From an uncultured Bacteroidales bacterium (lineage in GTDB: Bacteria; Bacteroidota; Bacteroidia; Bacteroidales; F082): 52,788 bases of DNA. The DNA lies in the NCBI GenBank assembly GCA_946405575.1, contig CAMJHP010000017.1:1-52788 (forward strand), read 5' to 3'. Positions 26,153 to 37,104 of the stretch are shown here, piece after piece. A model generated the notes under the pieces. It saw nothing but the letters and a program-made list of their open reading frames with translations, was not told the origin of the DNA and did no database searches. How positions within the stretch are numbered: position 1 is the first letter of the stretch; each line of letters opens with the position of its first letter. The translations under genes were made by a program, and so were the position numbers.

Positions 26153-26217
26153 GGCTGTCGTATCACGGTCGCCGCTGTTTGCAATTTTTACAGCGGTTGC
26201 CACAATGTGATAGCCCT
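26151..26217. repeat. Nested palindromic repeat, copy 2
   Basis: Outer arms AGGGCTGTC (26151-26159) and GATAGCCCT (26209-26217), inner arms around CGCCGCTGT and ACAGCGGTTGC (26190-26200), less perfect than copy 1. It overlaps the lipoprotein stop codon and lies between convergent genes, so it may end transcription from both sides. Confidence 0.85.
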
Positions 26218-26225
26218 ACAGGCAA

Positions 26226-27191
26226 TTATTTCAACGTATCAATGATGTTTTCAATGCTGATGCCTTCAGCTTCAGCAGTATAGTTGCGGATAATACGGTG
26301 CCGCAAAATCGGGATGGCCACGCGTTGCACGTCTTCGATGTCGGGGGAGTATTTCCCTGTCAGCAAGGCGTTGGCCTTGGCACCGATAATAAGATATTGG
26401 GAAGCACGAGGACCTGCTCCCCAGCTGAGGTAACGGTTGGCCCAGTCGTGGGCTTTCTCGGTATGGGGACGAGTCTTTGCCACCAGATTCACCGCATATT
26501 CGTATACATTGTCGGGCACAGGCACGCGGCGCACCAACTGTTGGAAATACAAGATTTCTTCTGGCGACAACACCGCATTCACTTCGGTCACACTGCCCAC
26601 AGTGGTGTTCTTCACAATGTCGATTTCCTCCTCGTACGAGGGGTAGTCAAGCATAAGGTTGAACATAAAGCGGTCCAACTGAGCTTCGGGTAGGGGATAG
26701 GTGCCTTCTTGCTCGATAGGGTTTTGGGTGGCCAGCACGAAGAACGGTGCCTGTAACTTATAGGTCTTGCCCGACACGGTGATACTCTTTTCCTGCATGG
26801 CTTCGAGTAAGGCAGCCTGTGTCTTGGGTGGTGTACGGTTGATTTCGTCGGCCAGAACGATATTGGCAAAGACAGGACCTTTGATGAACTTGAATTGTCT
26901 TGACTCGTCAAGAATCTCTGTACCCACGATGTCGGAAGGCATCAGGTCGGGGGTGAACTGGATGCGGCTGAAACTCAAGCCCAGAGCCTTTCCGATGGTG
27001 TTGACCAAAAGAGTTTTAGCCAAGCCTGGTACGCCGACGAGCAACACGTGGCCTTGGCTGAAGATGGACAGAATGGTGTTGTGGATGATGTCATGCTGTC
27101 CGACGATAACTTTCCCGATTTCTTTGCAAAGGGTTTCATATTTTGCGACCAATGCCTTTGCACCGTCGACATCTGAATTGTAGTTTGTCAT
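26226..27191 (-). CDS. MoxR-type AAA+ ATPase
   Basis: About 321 residues. Walker A is GVPGLAKT, Walker B VLADEINRTPPKTQAALLEAMQE, sensor 1 ATQNPIEQEGTYPLPEAQLDRF, all diagnostic of MoxR ATPases, which act as chaperone-like factors for maturation of partner complexes. The frame is open to 27203, but the ATG at 27191 overlaps the upstream TGA by 4 nt (ATGA), so it is preferred. Unlike the common arrangement, no DUF58 or VWA-domain partner gene follows; the gene ends the foldase operon and meets the lipoprotein gene head-on. Confidence 0.93.
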   Translation of the reverse strand: MTNYNSDVDGAKALVAKYETLCKEIGKVIVGQHDIIHNTILSIFSQGHVLLVGVPGLAKTLLVNTIGKALGLSFSRIQFTPDLMPSDIVGTEILDESRQFKFIKGPVFANIVLADEINRTPPKTQAALLEAMQEKSITVSGKTYKLQAPFFVLATQNPIEQEGTYPLPEAQLDRFMFNLMLDYPSYEEEIDIVKNTTVGSVTEVNAVLSPEEILYFQQLVRRVPVPDNVYEYAVNLVAKTRPHTEKAHDWANRYLSWGAGPRASQYLIIGAKANALLTGKYSPDIEDVQRVAIPILRHRIIRNYTAEAEGISIENIIDTLK

Positions 27192-28567
27192 TGAAAATTC
27201 CAATCGTAATAAAAATCATAATTCTTGTAAGCCTCGTCCAATCGGAGGTAGGCTTTGGCGGCTTTGTTGCTCACCCATTTACCGATGGCATCCTGGCGTT
27301 TTTGGCCTATAGCCCAATTCTGGATAAGGTTGTAGTCGTCTTTCAGGTTGGCTTGGTGGGCTTCAGTTTTCCGTTTGACCATAATGAGGCGAAAAGCGTC
27401 ATTGTTCTCGTTGGTGGTCATAGGCAAGGGGTCGCTGATTTCGCCCACTTCAAGTCGGCTGACGACGAAAGCCAGGTTCTTATACTCAGGATAGTTGCTT
27501 TCCAACTCTTGTAAATCTTGTAGGCTGAGCCAGTTACCTCCTGTGGAAGCATTGTTAAGATAACCTCCGTTACTCTTTGAGTCGTCGTCGCTGAATTTCT
27601 TACAGGCGTCTTCAAAGGTCATATCGCCGTTGCGGATGAGCATAGCCACTGAGTCGAGTAGGTTTTGGGCTTTCTCAAGTGCCTCAACTGGCACCTTGGC
27701 GGTAAGTAATATGTGACGGCAGTTGACCATATTGTCGCGTTTTTCAATCAGTTGAATAATATGGAAACCAAATTCCGTCTCTACCACATCAGAGATTTCA
27801 CCATCACGGAGGTTAAAGGCAACGTTTTCGAATTCTTGAGCCCATACACCTTTGCCTGTTAATCCAAGCTCGCCACCCTGACGGGCTGAACCAGGATCTT
27901 CGGAATAAAGCACTGCCATAGTGGAGAAGCTACTCTCACCTTCAAGGATGCGCTTGCGGATTTGATAGAGGCGGTCTTTCACTTGCAGCTTCTCGTCGAT
28001 ACTGACGGGTGGCCGTCTCACAATCTGTACAATTTCGTAGCTGGGACTGATGGTTGGTAGACTGTCTTTCGGAATATTGCGGAAAAAGTCTTTCACTTCT
28101 TTTGGTGTCACCACCACGTTTTCCATGATTTTGGCCTGCACCTGCTCTTGAAGCATTTGGTCTCTCACAGCTTGACGCACTTCATCCTTGATTTCCGACA
28201 TGCTCTTGCCGAATTGCTCTTCCATCTTCTCTTGGGAGCCGATTCTGCTTACAAAATAGCGAATACGTTGGTCCATCTGGGCTTCGACTTGTTCTTCGGT
28301 GACCGTGATACTGTCCATTTCGGCTTGGTTGAGCATGAGTTTCTGAAGCAACAAGTCTTCCAAGATTCGGGCACGCACTTCTTTTCCGGTGCCTTCGGTC
28401 ATGCCTTGCATACGGTATTGTATGTATTGGTTCTCAATATCAGATTGCAGGATGATGTTCTTTCCGACCACGGCCACCACCTTGTCAATCACTTGGGGCT
28501 GACGGTTTTGCGCCATCATCGGCAAGGCCAAAAACATAAACGCTATGATAATCCAGTTACTTTTCAT
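27188..28567 (-). CDS. SurA-like periplasmic peptidylprolyl isomerase
   Basis: About 459 residues from the preferred ATG at 28567 (MKSNW, followed by a Sec signal peptide ending MMAQ). The N-terminal SurA chaperone region (VIDKVVAVVGKNIILQSDIE) is followed by two parvulin (PpiC) domains: VRRPPVSIDEK...GGELGLTGKGVWAQEFE...VVETEFGFHIIQLIEKR, and NCRHILLTAKVP...SNGGYLNNASTGGNWLSLQDL. It is expected to escort outer-membrane proteins across the periplasm. It is third in a foldase series and overlaps moxR by 4 nt. Confidence 0.9.
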   Translation of the reverse strand: MKSNWIIIAFMFLALPMMAQNRQPQVIDKVVAVVGKNIILQSDIENQYIQYRMQGMTEGTGKEVRARILEDLLLQKLMLNQAEMDSITVTEEQVEAQMDQRIRYFVSRIGSQEKMEEQFGKSMSEIKDEVRQAVRDQMLQEQVQAKIMENVVVTPKEVKDFFRNIPKDSLPTISPSYEIVQIVRRPPVSIDEKLQVKDRLYQIRKRILEGESSFSTMAVLYSEDPGSARQGGELGLTGKGVWAQEFENVAFNLRDGEISDVVETEFGFHIIQLIEKRDNMVNCRHILLTAKVPVEALEKAQNLLDSVAMLIRNGDMTFEDACKKFSDDDSKSNGGYLNNASTGGNWLSLQDLQELESNYPEYKNLAFVVSRLEVGEISDPLPMTTNENNDAFRLIMVKRKTEAHQANLKDDYNLIQNWAIGQKRQDAIGKWVSNKAAKAYLRLDEAYKNYDFYYDWNFQ

Positions 28568-28663
28568 CACTTCAAAATTCAAAAATTTAAAATTCAAGAT
28601 TTTAATGGTTTTTCTACAGACTTCAGGAACGAGATTGTTGAGCCCGTTGAAACTCCATCTTGT

Positions 28664-29545
28664 CTAATCAGCATTATATAAAGTAGGCGAACCCACATAG
28701 ACTTCGAATGCCCGATCCCGCTTTGCTTTCTCGTAGAGTGAGGCTTTCATTTTCTCAATTAAGGCCTGTTTGCGTTGGGCTAAGATGACACTCTTGATGT
28801 TGTTGCGAACCATCTCAAGAGGAGAGGTGTTTTCTTCCAAAAGGTATTCCACGAAACGCACCATATAGGTATATTCGTTCATATCGAAGCAGACAAACTT
28901 GTTTTTTCTCAGGAAGCTTTCTGCATTAAAGATTTCAATTGGGATGATGTTTGTCAGGTCGTCAAGTCGCATCCAGTGGTCAACATCAACGTAACTCTTG
29001 ATGGCATAGTAGTTTGCTTGAATGTCAATGGCTTGCAGTAATAGGGTATCGGGGTCACTCAATAGTTTCTGGAATGCAGCTTTTTGTTTGCTATCCTCAT
29101 CAAGGATGACGTAGGCTACCTTAACCATTGTGTTGCGCAGTTGGAAGTCTTCCTTGTTCTGCTCATAATACGCGGCAATTTCGTATTCACTGACGGTGGT
29201 GTCCAATTTTTGGTTGATAAGTTGGCTTTCGTAGGCATAGATAACAAGCGAGGTCCGGTATTCTTCCATTTGTTTTTTGAAGTCAAGCTTATCTTTGTCC
29301 AAGTTGTTTTCAGCTTGATGGATAAGCACTTGTCTCATAATCCAAGAGTCGATGAAGGTGCTGACACGTTGGATGCTGTCCATAATGGTGGTTCCTTCAG
29401 GTACGATACCTTTTAAATCAGACTCATAGAGATATTTGCCATAGCATTCGGCTACAACGATTTCGTTTGAGCTTTTCTCGAAGTAGTCGCAGCCAGCCAG
29501 CAGCAATAGGAAAGCGATACCGATAAGAACGCCTATCTTTTTCAT
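28664..29545 (-). CDS. Lipoprotein of the foldase operon (SurA/PpiC-like helical chaperone)
   Basis: A 293-residue lipoprotein; signal ends in LLAGC (Cys19). It is mostly helical and contains WIMRQVLIHQAENNL and VSEYEIAAYYEQNKEDFQLRNTMVKVAYVIL, which mimic the chaperone helices and the linker before a parvulin domain, yet no recognisable PpiC active-site block follows. It probably works as a foldase-like chaperone without isomerase activity. It overlaps the upstream ppiD-like gene by 4 nt (ATGA) and is followed by a 96-nt gap before the surA-like gene. Confidence 0.7.
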   Translation of the reverse strand: MKKIGVLIGIAFLLLLAGCDYFEKSSNEIVVAECYGKYLYESDLKGIVPEGTTIMDSIQRVSTFIDSWIMRQVLIHQAENNLDKDKLDFKKQMEEYRTSLVIYAYESQLINQKLDTTVSEYEIAAYYEQNKEDFQLRNTMVKVAYVILDEDSKQKAAFQKLLSDPDTLLLQAIDIQANYYAIKSYVDVDHWMRLDDLTNIIPIEIFNAESFLRKNKFVCFDMNEYTYMVRFVEYLLEENTSPLEMVRNNIKSVILAQRKQALIEKMKASLYEKAKRDRAFEVYVGSPTLYNAD

Positions 29546-31563
29546 TGATACATCTTCCTGACTTTATCCAACACTTTCTCGTTGATTTTCACGGGATAGC
29601 GTTCTTTAAGCGACTGTACCCATTTCTGTTCAAGTTCCACCTGATAGTCGGAGGTGACGAGTCCACGGGCTTCTTTGAGGGTCTTTTGCTCGGGCTTGCG
29701 CACTTCTCTGATGCAGACAATGGTAGTCGATTGGTCGACAGTTGAGGAGATTTCGTTTCTCACTCCAGCCTTCCATTCTGTTTGGTCGACATATTGGTTG
29801 TCGCCTCTTTGATAATAACCTTTGCGAACAAAGGCATAGTTGATGGAGTCACGTTTGATGGCATTTTTCAGACTGTCGAGTTCGATGCCACTGTCGAGTA
29901 AGGCTTTCACCTTGGGTAGGGATTCATTGCGTGTCACGGTGATGATGGAAGCTTGGACACGGTCGCCCCACATGTATTTTGCGGCATTGCGTTCGTGGAA
30001 TTCTTTCAAGCCAACAGTGTCTTTTACAGCCTTGTTCCACACTTCGCTGTCCATAAGGTCGAATAGCATTATGCCGTCTTTGTATTCTTGAACTAAAGCC
30101 TTGAATTCCGGGTATTTATCCTCAAGATGAGCATCTGCATAATCCAAAATAGTTGTGTTGCGGAAACTCTCATAGAGCTGATAGGCATAAGTGGCAGGTG
30201 TGACATACTTCTGATTCGTCATATTGGACTTGATGTAGTCTACAAAATCCTTGACTTTGGTCGGGTTGCCTTCCATACTAAATAAGGTAGCATTCATATC
30301 CACATCGGTAGTGGGCTCGTAGGCATTGCGAAGAATGGTACTGTCAATAGTAGCCATAAAAGCTTCAAGATTCTTGTCGTTTTGCTTGAATTTATACTCG
30401 TTTTTCACTTGTTTGAGCACTACTTCTTCCGACTTTTTGGAACGCTGATCTTTCTCAATGCGCTCGCTCAAGCCTTTCGATTCCTTCTCGAAAGACCCTA
30501 CGCCCGACTTGCTCAACAATTTGATGATGTGATAGCCGTAGTTAGTGCGGACAGGTTGGGCTATTTGGTCAATTTCCAGCGACTTGCATGCTTCGATGAA
30601 TTCAGGAACGATGCGGCTGACAGTAAAATTGCTCAAAGCACCGTTGCGTGAAATGGTGCCTTTGTCGTCGGTATATTGTTTCACCATCTCATTCCAATTC
30701 TTGCCATCTTGGGCCATCAGTTCCTTGTAGATGTTGTCGGCCTTCTGCTTCATAGCCGCTTCGTCTTCGGCGGAGGCATCGAAGGGTAGTTGAAGAAAGA
30801 TATGAGCGGCTTGTATTGATCCCATAGCATCAGTAATGCTTTTCACTTTAATAATATGGTAGCCGAAATCGCTACGAACTGGCATTGAGATTTCGCCTTC
30901 CTTGGTGTTGTAGGCACCTGTCTCGAAAGGGTAAACCATATCGAAAACGGTGAAGTAACCAAGGTCGCCGTGGTTACCTGGGCGGGCAGGGGCCTGGTCG
31001 GTAGCTTTTGTCCCTTTTGCTGAAGGGTCGTCGGAATATTGGTCGGCCAAAGCACCGAAGTCAGCGTCTTTAGCCAGAGCTTTCTTGCGAATCTCCATAG
31101 CTTTGTTGTAAGCTTTCAAGGTGTCCGACGGCAAGGCGTTCTTGTCGCAGCGGACGAGGATATGCGAGGCACGGATATCCTTCAACTTGCGCTGATAGGC
31201 CTCCTGAAGCAGCTCGTCGGTGATATCGTCGCTGCTCATGAAAGGCTTGGCTAATTGCTTGCGGTAACCAGCCAGTTCTTTTTGGAACTTCGCGCTAGTG
31301 TCCAATTTCAAACGTTCGGCCTCCATCACTTTCATTCGAAAAGTGGTGAAAAGCTCAAGATATTCGTCAACTGACTTCTTTTCGATGACATCACTCTTGA
31401 GGTTGTTCTTGTAATACACATCACAGAATTCCTTCACGGTGACGTCTTGGTCGCCAATGGTCATCAACACCTGCTTGTCGAGTTTCGACTGCGCATTGGC
31501 AAATAAGGCTGGCATGACAAATGATGCCAACACAAACACTTTCAAAAAACTAAAGTTTTTCAT
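29542..31563 (-). CDS. Periplasmic parvulin-type isomerase with two PpiC domains
   Basis: A 673-residue exported protein with a signal peptide (ending ALFANAQ). It has a SurA-like N-domain and two parvulin domains: IRASHILVRCDK...GDLGYFTVFDMVYPFE...RSDFGYHIIKV (~130-240) and IQAAHIFLQLPF...NGALSNFTVSRIVPEFIE...RTNYGYHIIKLL (~245-350), followed by a long helical C-terminal half. It likely assists outer-membrane protein folding. It leads the three-gene foldase series and overlaps the next gene by 4 nt. No promoter is evident in the 43-nt gap upstream, so it may be read through from guaB. Confidence 0.9.
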   Translation of the reverse strand: MKNFSFLKVFVLASFVMPALFANAQSKLDKQVLMTIGDQDVTVKEFCDVYYKNNLKSDVIEKKSVDEYLELFTTFRMKVMEAERLKLDTSAKFQKELAGYRKQLAKPFMSSDDITDELLQEAYQRKLKDIRASHILVRCDKNALPSDTLKAYNKAMEIRKKALAKDADFGALADQYSDDPSAKGTKATDQAPARPGNHGDLGYFTVFDMVYPFETGAYNTKEGEISMPVRSDFGYHIIKVKSITDAMGSIQAAHIFLQLPFDASAEDEAAMKQKADNIYKELMAQDGKNWNEMVKQYTDDKGTISRNGALSNFTVSRIVPEFIEACKSLEIDQIAQPVRTNYGYHIIKLLSKSGVGSFEKESKGLSERIEKDQRSKKSEEVVLKQVKNEYKFKQNDKNLEAFMATIDSTILRNAYEPTTDVDMNATLFSMEGNPTKVKDFVDYIKSNMTNQKYVTPATYAYQLYESFRNTTILDYADAHLEDKYPEFKALVQEYKDGIMLFDLMDSEVWNKAVKDTVGLKEFHERNAAKYMWGDRVQASIITVTRNESLPKVKALLDSGIELDSLKNAIKRDSINYAFVRKGYYQRGDNQYVDQTEWKAGVRNEISSTVDQSTTIVCIREVRKPEQKTLKEARGLVTSDYQVELEQKWVQSLKERYPVKINEKVLDKVRKMYQ

Positions 31564-31606
31564 TTCTGATATTTTGTTTGCTTTTAATAACGAGATTTGT
31601 AAGATA

Positions 31607-32014
31607 TTATTTCAAACCGCCTTCTACTTCTAATCCGCTATCGAGAACGTGGATGTCGTCAACTTGAATAGCATCGAAAACAGTCTTGACCTGTTCGATT
31701 TGGTCAAGGTGGAGCATCAGTTGTCCTTGGGGACGCTTCTCGATCAAACCTTCCGGAAGTTTGTTCTTGAATATGCTGAGCATTGTGCTGAGTATTGTTT
31801 CGGTGCCAAAACCTGCATCTACACTTACCAGCAAGTCGCTGCCCACCATCTCAAGGATAGAGAGATTAGCCGAGAATTCCTTCTTCACGAAGCTCCGGCT
31901 GAAAAGATAGGTCACGCGAATCGTTTTGGGGTCAACGTAGGCAAAGGAAATGATTTGTTCGGTTTTTTCTTTTAGGATAGACTGCAATTCAGGGAAGGAA
32001 ATAGAGGCCTTCAT
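31607..32014 (-). CDS. Conserved-looking protein of unknown function
   Basis: A 135-residue soluble protein starting MKASISFPELQSILKEKTEQIISF. It shows alternating beta strands and a helix, no signal peptide and no catalytic motif I recognise. It lies 21 nt downstream of guaB and 43 nt upstream of the ppiD-like gene, with the same strand, so it is probably in the same transcript. It is not a shadow: it fills the only good frame in this interval and its composition resembles a real protein. Confidence 0.6.
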   Translation of the reverse strand: MKASISFPELQSILKEKTEQIISFAYVDPKTIRVTYLFSRSFVKKEFSANLSILEMVGSDLLVSVDAGFGTETILSTMLSIFKNKLPEGLIEKRPQGQLMLHLDQIEQVKTVFDAIQVDDIHVLDSGLEVEGGLK

Positions 32015-32035
32015 TTTTATCTTGATTTTGTTTAT

Positions 32036-33574
<1,539 letters not shown>

Positions 33575-33614
33575 TCAATTTTTCGATTGTGGAGGTAAAG
33601 CAGGCCTAAAAATG

Positions 33615-33642
33615 CAAATGCCACCAAGTTCGATGGCATTTG
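33615..33642 (-). terminator. Intrinsic terminator after sbcC
   Basis: CAAATGCCA (33615-33623) and TGGCATTTG (33634-33642) form a perfect 9-bp stem. On the minus strand, the direction of sbcC, the stem is followed within a few nt by a run of T. It lies 55 nt beyond the sbcC stop. Confidence 0.65.
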
Positions 33643-33697
33643 TGTTCAAAACAAGAATTTAGGTCAAGTCTAGACAATCCTTGCCCTGTTTATCCAT

Positions 33698-36600
33698 CTA
33701 CGGATAGAATTTAATTTGGCTACTCCCCGAATTGCCGTTTTTGACGACGCGTATCTGAGTCGTGATCCGCTCGCTCATAGTGTCGGTGTGGCTGATGACA
33801 CCTACTTTCTTGCCTTGTTTCGACTGGAGCATGGCAAGTGAATCGATGACGGTGGACAAAGTGTCGGGGTCGAGTGAGCCGAAACCTTCGTCGATGAACA
33901 AATTCTCAAACGAGACATTGCGCGACGACAACGAGGAGAGGCCCAAGGCAAGACCTAAACTGACGATGAAAGTCTCGCCACCCGAAAGCGATGTGATGTC
34001 GCGCACATCGTCGGCACGGTCGTGGTCGATGACGCGGATGCCCAACGAATGCTTTACTTGAGTCAGTTCGTATCGGTTGTTGAACTTACGGATTTCAGCA
34101 TTGGCATGTTCGATGAGGAAGCTCAAAGTGTAGCATTGCGCAATCTTGCGGAGTGTCTTTCCATCGCTGCCGATGGCATCGGTGATGTCCGTCCAGTCGT
34201 CTTTCAGTTTCGTCAAACGATCCAGTTCGGCAGCATTGCTACCGAGTTGCGCCACAGCATCTTGGTGGTTTTTCATCTTTGTGCGGGCATTAATGAGTGC
34301 TTCATTGGGTTCACGGCCTTGCAACTCGTCACGCTCTTGTGTCAGTTCATCGCGTGTCTTTTCGGGTTGGGCCTTTTGATGCTCCTCAAGTGCTTTCTTG
34401 GCACTCTCCAGCAATGAAGTGGCCGACACGGCCGCATCGTTGAGCACCTGTTTCTTACGTCTGATGGCCTCCCAGCGTTCGTTAGGGACAGCGCTTACTG
34501 ATTCGATATCGGTTATTTGGATGGTCTTGATGCGTTCTTCTTCCGCGTTATAGGCATCCGTCCATTGCTGAAGCGCCGTTTTCTTTGACTCCAGTTGCGA
34601 CTGATCATGCTCACGTTGTTCTTTCAATGAGGTCAACACGCCACCCGCCTCCTTTCTCTTGCCGTCCAATAGTACGATGCCATTCTTCTTTTTGCTCACC
34701 TCATCTTCGTTGTCCTCCTTGGCTTTCTCCAATCGGGCTTCAACGGCATCAGGCTGTTCGCCATCGAGTTCGGCTTGGAATTGCTTTTGTAAGTTTTCCA
34801 ATCTTTCCTTTGCTTCTGTCCATACCGCAATGGCTTTGTCCAAAGCCGATTTCTTTTCAGTTTGCTGGTCGGTGAGATTGGGCGTTTGGGCTTTCGTTGA
34901 TGCCAAAGCGGTTTCAGCATTGGTACACGTTTCTTTCGCTTTATCCATCAGCTCGCGCGAGGTTTGTTCATAGTTAGAAAATGCCTTTTCGGCGTTCTCC
35001 TTTTTTGTGGTCAGCGTAGCAATCTCAGCTTGCGCCTTGTTAAATGCCTTCAATGCGGCATTGGCATCCTGGCACCTTTTGATGAAGGCAGGATGCAACG
35101 CCTCCAGTTCCTCTTTTGTCTGCGGGAATTTGGGATGTTGTTCGAGCAACTCCTTCCATTGGTTTTCAAGGCTGGACATTTCCTTGTCCAATTCCACCAA
35201 CCATTGACAATTTGACTCGATTTCCCTCACATTGCCCTCCTTTTCTTTGGTCAGTCGGTTTACTGTTTCCGTATCTTCCTTCAAGTTCTGCTCTTTTAAC
35301 TTCAGCAGAGAGTTCAATTCGGTTTCAACCGCTTCAAACTTGGCCGCATCGTATGTGTAAGGATGCTCCAAAGCACCGCAGAGAGGACAAGGTTTGCCTT
35401 CTTCGAGCAGGGAACGATGCATCGCCCATGCTTCGCTTGACATTAAGGTATAGCTTCTGCGTAGCGTTTCCACTTCTTTGCTCAGGGTCTCAATGTCGAT
35501 AGGGGCTAAGAGGGTGTCTATCCTCTTGTTTCTACGCTCCAACTCGCTTCGCTTTGCCTTCTTCGCCATTTTATCCTGACGTGCCTTTTCAAGCCTGCCC
35601 AACACATCGATGGCGTTTTTCAAGTCGATCAGAGCCTTTTCCGAACGAGTCGAGTGGCTTTGCAGCTCATCGGCATCTTTTCCTTCGATTTCCTTTTTCT
35701 TATCCTCCAAGGCTTTACGGGCGGTTTCCACGGCAACACGAAGCACTTCTTTTTGTTCTGTGACCTTTGTCTCGGTCTCTTTCATTGCCTTGACGGCCGA
35801 AGCAACTGCATCTTGCGCCGCTTTCACTTGTGCCTCATTGTCTGACACGGCTTTTTGGGCGGCTTGCCACTCCTTTTCGGCCTCTGCTTTCGTTTGAAGG
35901 CGTTCTTTGAGCGTTTCCTTGGTGGAGTCAATCTTCGTCAGCAGCTCACGCGCGACCTTGATATGCGGGGCTTTCTCCTCAATCAGTTTTTTGATTTCAG
36001 CGGCTTTCTGTTCCAGTTGCCTCAAGAGGTCCTCCTCCTGTTTTTTACGCTCCTCTATCTTTTTGATTTCGGCTTCGCTGGTGGAGATTTTGCTTCCGAG
36101 GCTTTCGATTTCCGCTTCGAGTCGTTTGGTTTCGCGCAAAATGTCGATGGCTTGTTCCAAAGCGTCGTGCAGGCCGAGTTGTTCGATGTCGTCTTTGATT
36201 TGCTCCAACGCTTCCTTGGCCTCGTTAAGTTTGGCTTCTTGTGCTTTGACGGATGCGGCTTTGGCTTCATCGTCGACATACCATTGCAGGCTTTCTTTCA
36301 CCTTTTGCAATGCATCGGCTAGTTGCTTTTCCGTGGCTTCAAGTTGGCTGATTTCTTCTTGAAGCTGTTGTAATTGCTCCTCCGAGAGCTTATTTTGCTC
36401 TATGGCCGCAACCGAAGAATTCATATTCCTGAAATCTTCCATGGCCTTGTCCTTCATCGCTTTGATTTCGCGGGCGATGCGTGAATAGGTTTCCTCGCAG
36501 CCTACGAGTTTTTCCAACAGCTCGTAACGCTCGTCCTCCTTGGCGGTGAGGAAATTGGCAAACGAACCTTGCGCGATGAGCACGGTACGCAAGAACTGCT

Positions 36601-37099
36601 CGTAGTCGAGGCCGATGATGTTGGGCAGTTGCTCCCAGTCGGCTTCTTTTTCAACGGGCTTGCCGTTCACGTAGGTGATTTTGAAGAGCGTTTTGATGGC
36701 GTTTTCGTAGTTTTTTTGTTTGAAGGCCACCGACCATTCCGCACGATACACGCAACCGTCGTTGGCGAGGAAGGTCAGCTTGCTATAGCCGAACTTTTTG
36801 CCGTGAGTGAGGATGTTGCGGGGGTCGGTGGGAGGAAGTCGGTTCTTTTCAGTGGTATCAGGCTCTCCGTAGATCTCGATGCTCTGGTTTCTGTCGCCTT
36901 TTTTCTTCGGATAACGTGGTGCGCGATTGTAAAGAGCAAGGCAGATAGCATCGAGTATGGTTGATTTGCCGCTACCCGTCGGGCCGACGATGCTGAAGAT
37001 GCTGCTTTCGCCCAGGGCACCTTTTTCAAAATTGATGACTTCGCCTTCCTTTTTGTCCAACGAGGCGAGGTTGAGTATTTCCAATTTGATGAGTTTCAT
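33698..37099 (-). CDS. sbcC: SbcC, ATPase subunit of the SbcCD nuclease
   Basis: An 1133-residue SMC-like protein. Walker A GPTGSGKST (39-47) is at the N-terminus, long coiled coils fill the middle, and a zinc hook CPLC is formed by Cys571 and Cys574 (in GKPCPLCGALEHPY). The C-terminal lobe has LSGGETFIVSLGLALGLSSL and LFIDEGFGSLD (Walker B). With SbcD it opens hairpins and trims protein-blocked or double-strand DNA ends. It starts 5 nt after the sbcD stop, so the two are co-transcribed. The hook sits almost exactly in the middle of the protein, as expected. Confidence 0.96.
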   Translation of the reverse strand: MKLIKLEILNLASLDKKEGEVINFEKGALGESSIFSIVGPTGSGKSTILDAICLALYNRAPRYPKKKGDRNQSIEIYGEPDTTEKNRLPPTDPRNILTHGKKFGYSKLTFLANDGCVYRAEWSVAFKQKNYENAIKTLFKITYVNGKPVEKEADWEQLPNIIGLDYEQFLRTVLIAQGSFANFLTAKEDERYELLEKLVGCEETYSRIAREIKAMKDKAMEDFRNMNSSVAAIEQNKLSEEQLQQLQEEISQLEATEKQLADALQKVKESLQWYVDDEAKAASVKAQEAKLNEAKEALEQIKDDIEQLGLHDALEQAIDILRETKRLEAEIESLGSKISTSEAEIKKIEERKKQEEDLLRQLEQKAAEIKKLIEEKAPHIKVARELLTKIDSTKETLKERLQTKAEAEKEWQAAQKAVSDNEAQVKAAQDAVASAVKAMKETETKVTEQKEVLRVAVETARKALEDKKKEIEGKDADELQSHSTRSEKALIDLKNAIDVLGRLEKARQDKMAKKAKRSELERRNKRIDTLLAPIDIETLSKEVETLRRSYTLMSSEAWAMHRSLLEEGKPCPLCGALEHPYTYDAAKFEAVETELNSLLKLKEQNLKEDTETVNRLTKEKEGNVREIESNCQWLVELDKEMSSLENQWKELLEQHPKFPQTKEELEALHPAFIKRCQDANAALKAFNKAQAEIATLTTKKENAEKAFSNYEQTSRELMDKAKETCTNAETALASTKAQTPNLTDQQTEKKSALDKAIAVWTEAKERLENLQKQFQAELDGEQPDAVEARLEKAKEDNEDEVSKKKNGIVLLDGKRKEAGGVLTSLKEQREHDQSQLESKKTALQQWTDAYNAEEERIKTIQITDIESVSAVPNERWEAIRRKKQVLNDAAVSATSLLESAKKALEEHQKAQPEKTRDELTQERDELQGREPNEALINARTKMKNHQDAVAQLGSNAAELDRLTKLKDDWTDITDAIGSDGKTLRKIAQCYTLSFLIEHANAEIRKFNNRYELTQVKHSLGIRVIDHDRADDVRDITSLSGGETFIVSLGLALGLSSLSSRNVSFENLFIDEGFGSLDPDTLSTVIDSLAMLQSKQGKKVGVISHTDTMSERITTQIRVVKNGNSGSSQIKFYP

Positions 37100-37104
37100 G
37101 TCGT

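Noticed and set aside
25301..26203. 300-codon minus-strand frame opposite the DUF4249-like lipoprotein gene
   Set aside because: The plus-strand frame has a signal peptide, lipobox and consensus promoter; the minus frame has none and runs through the palindromic repeat.
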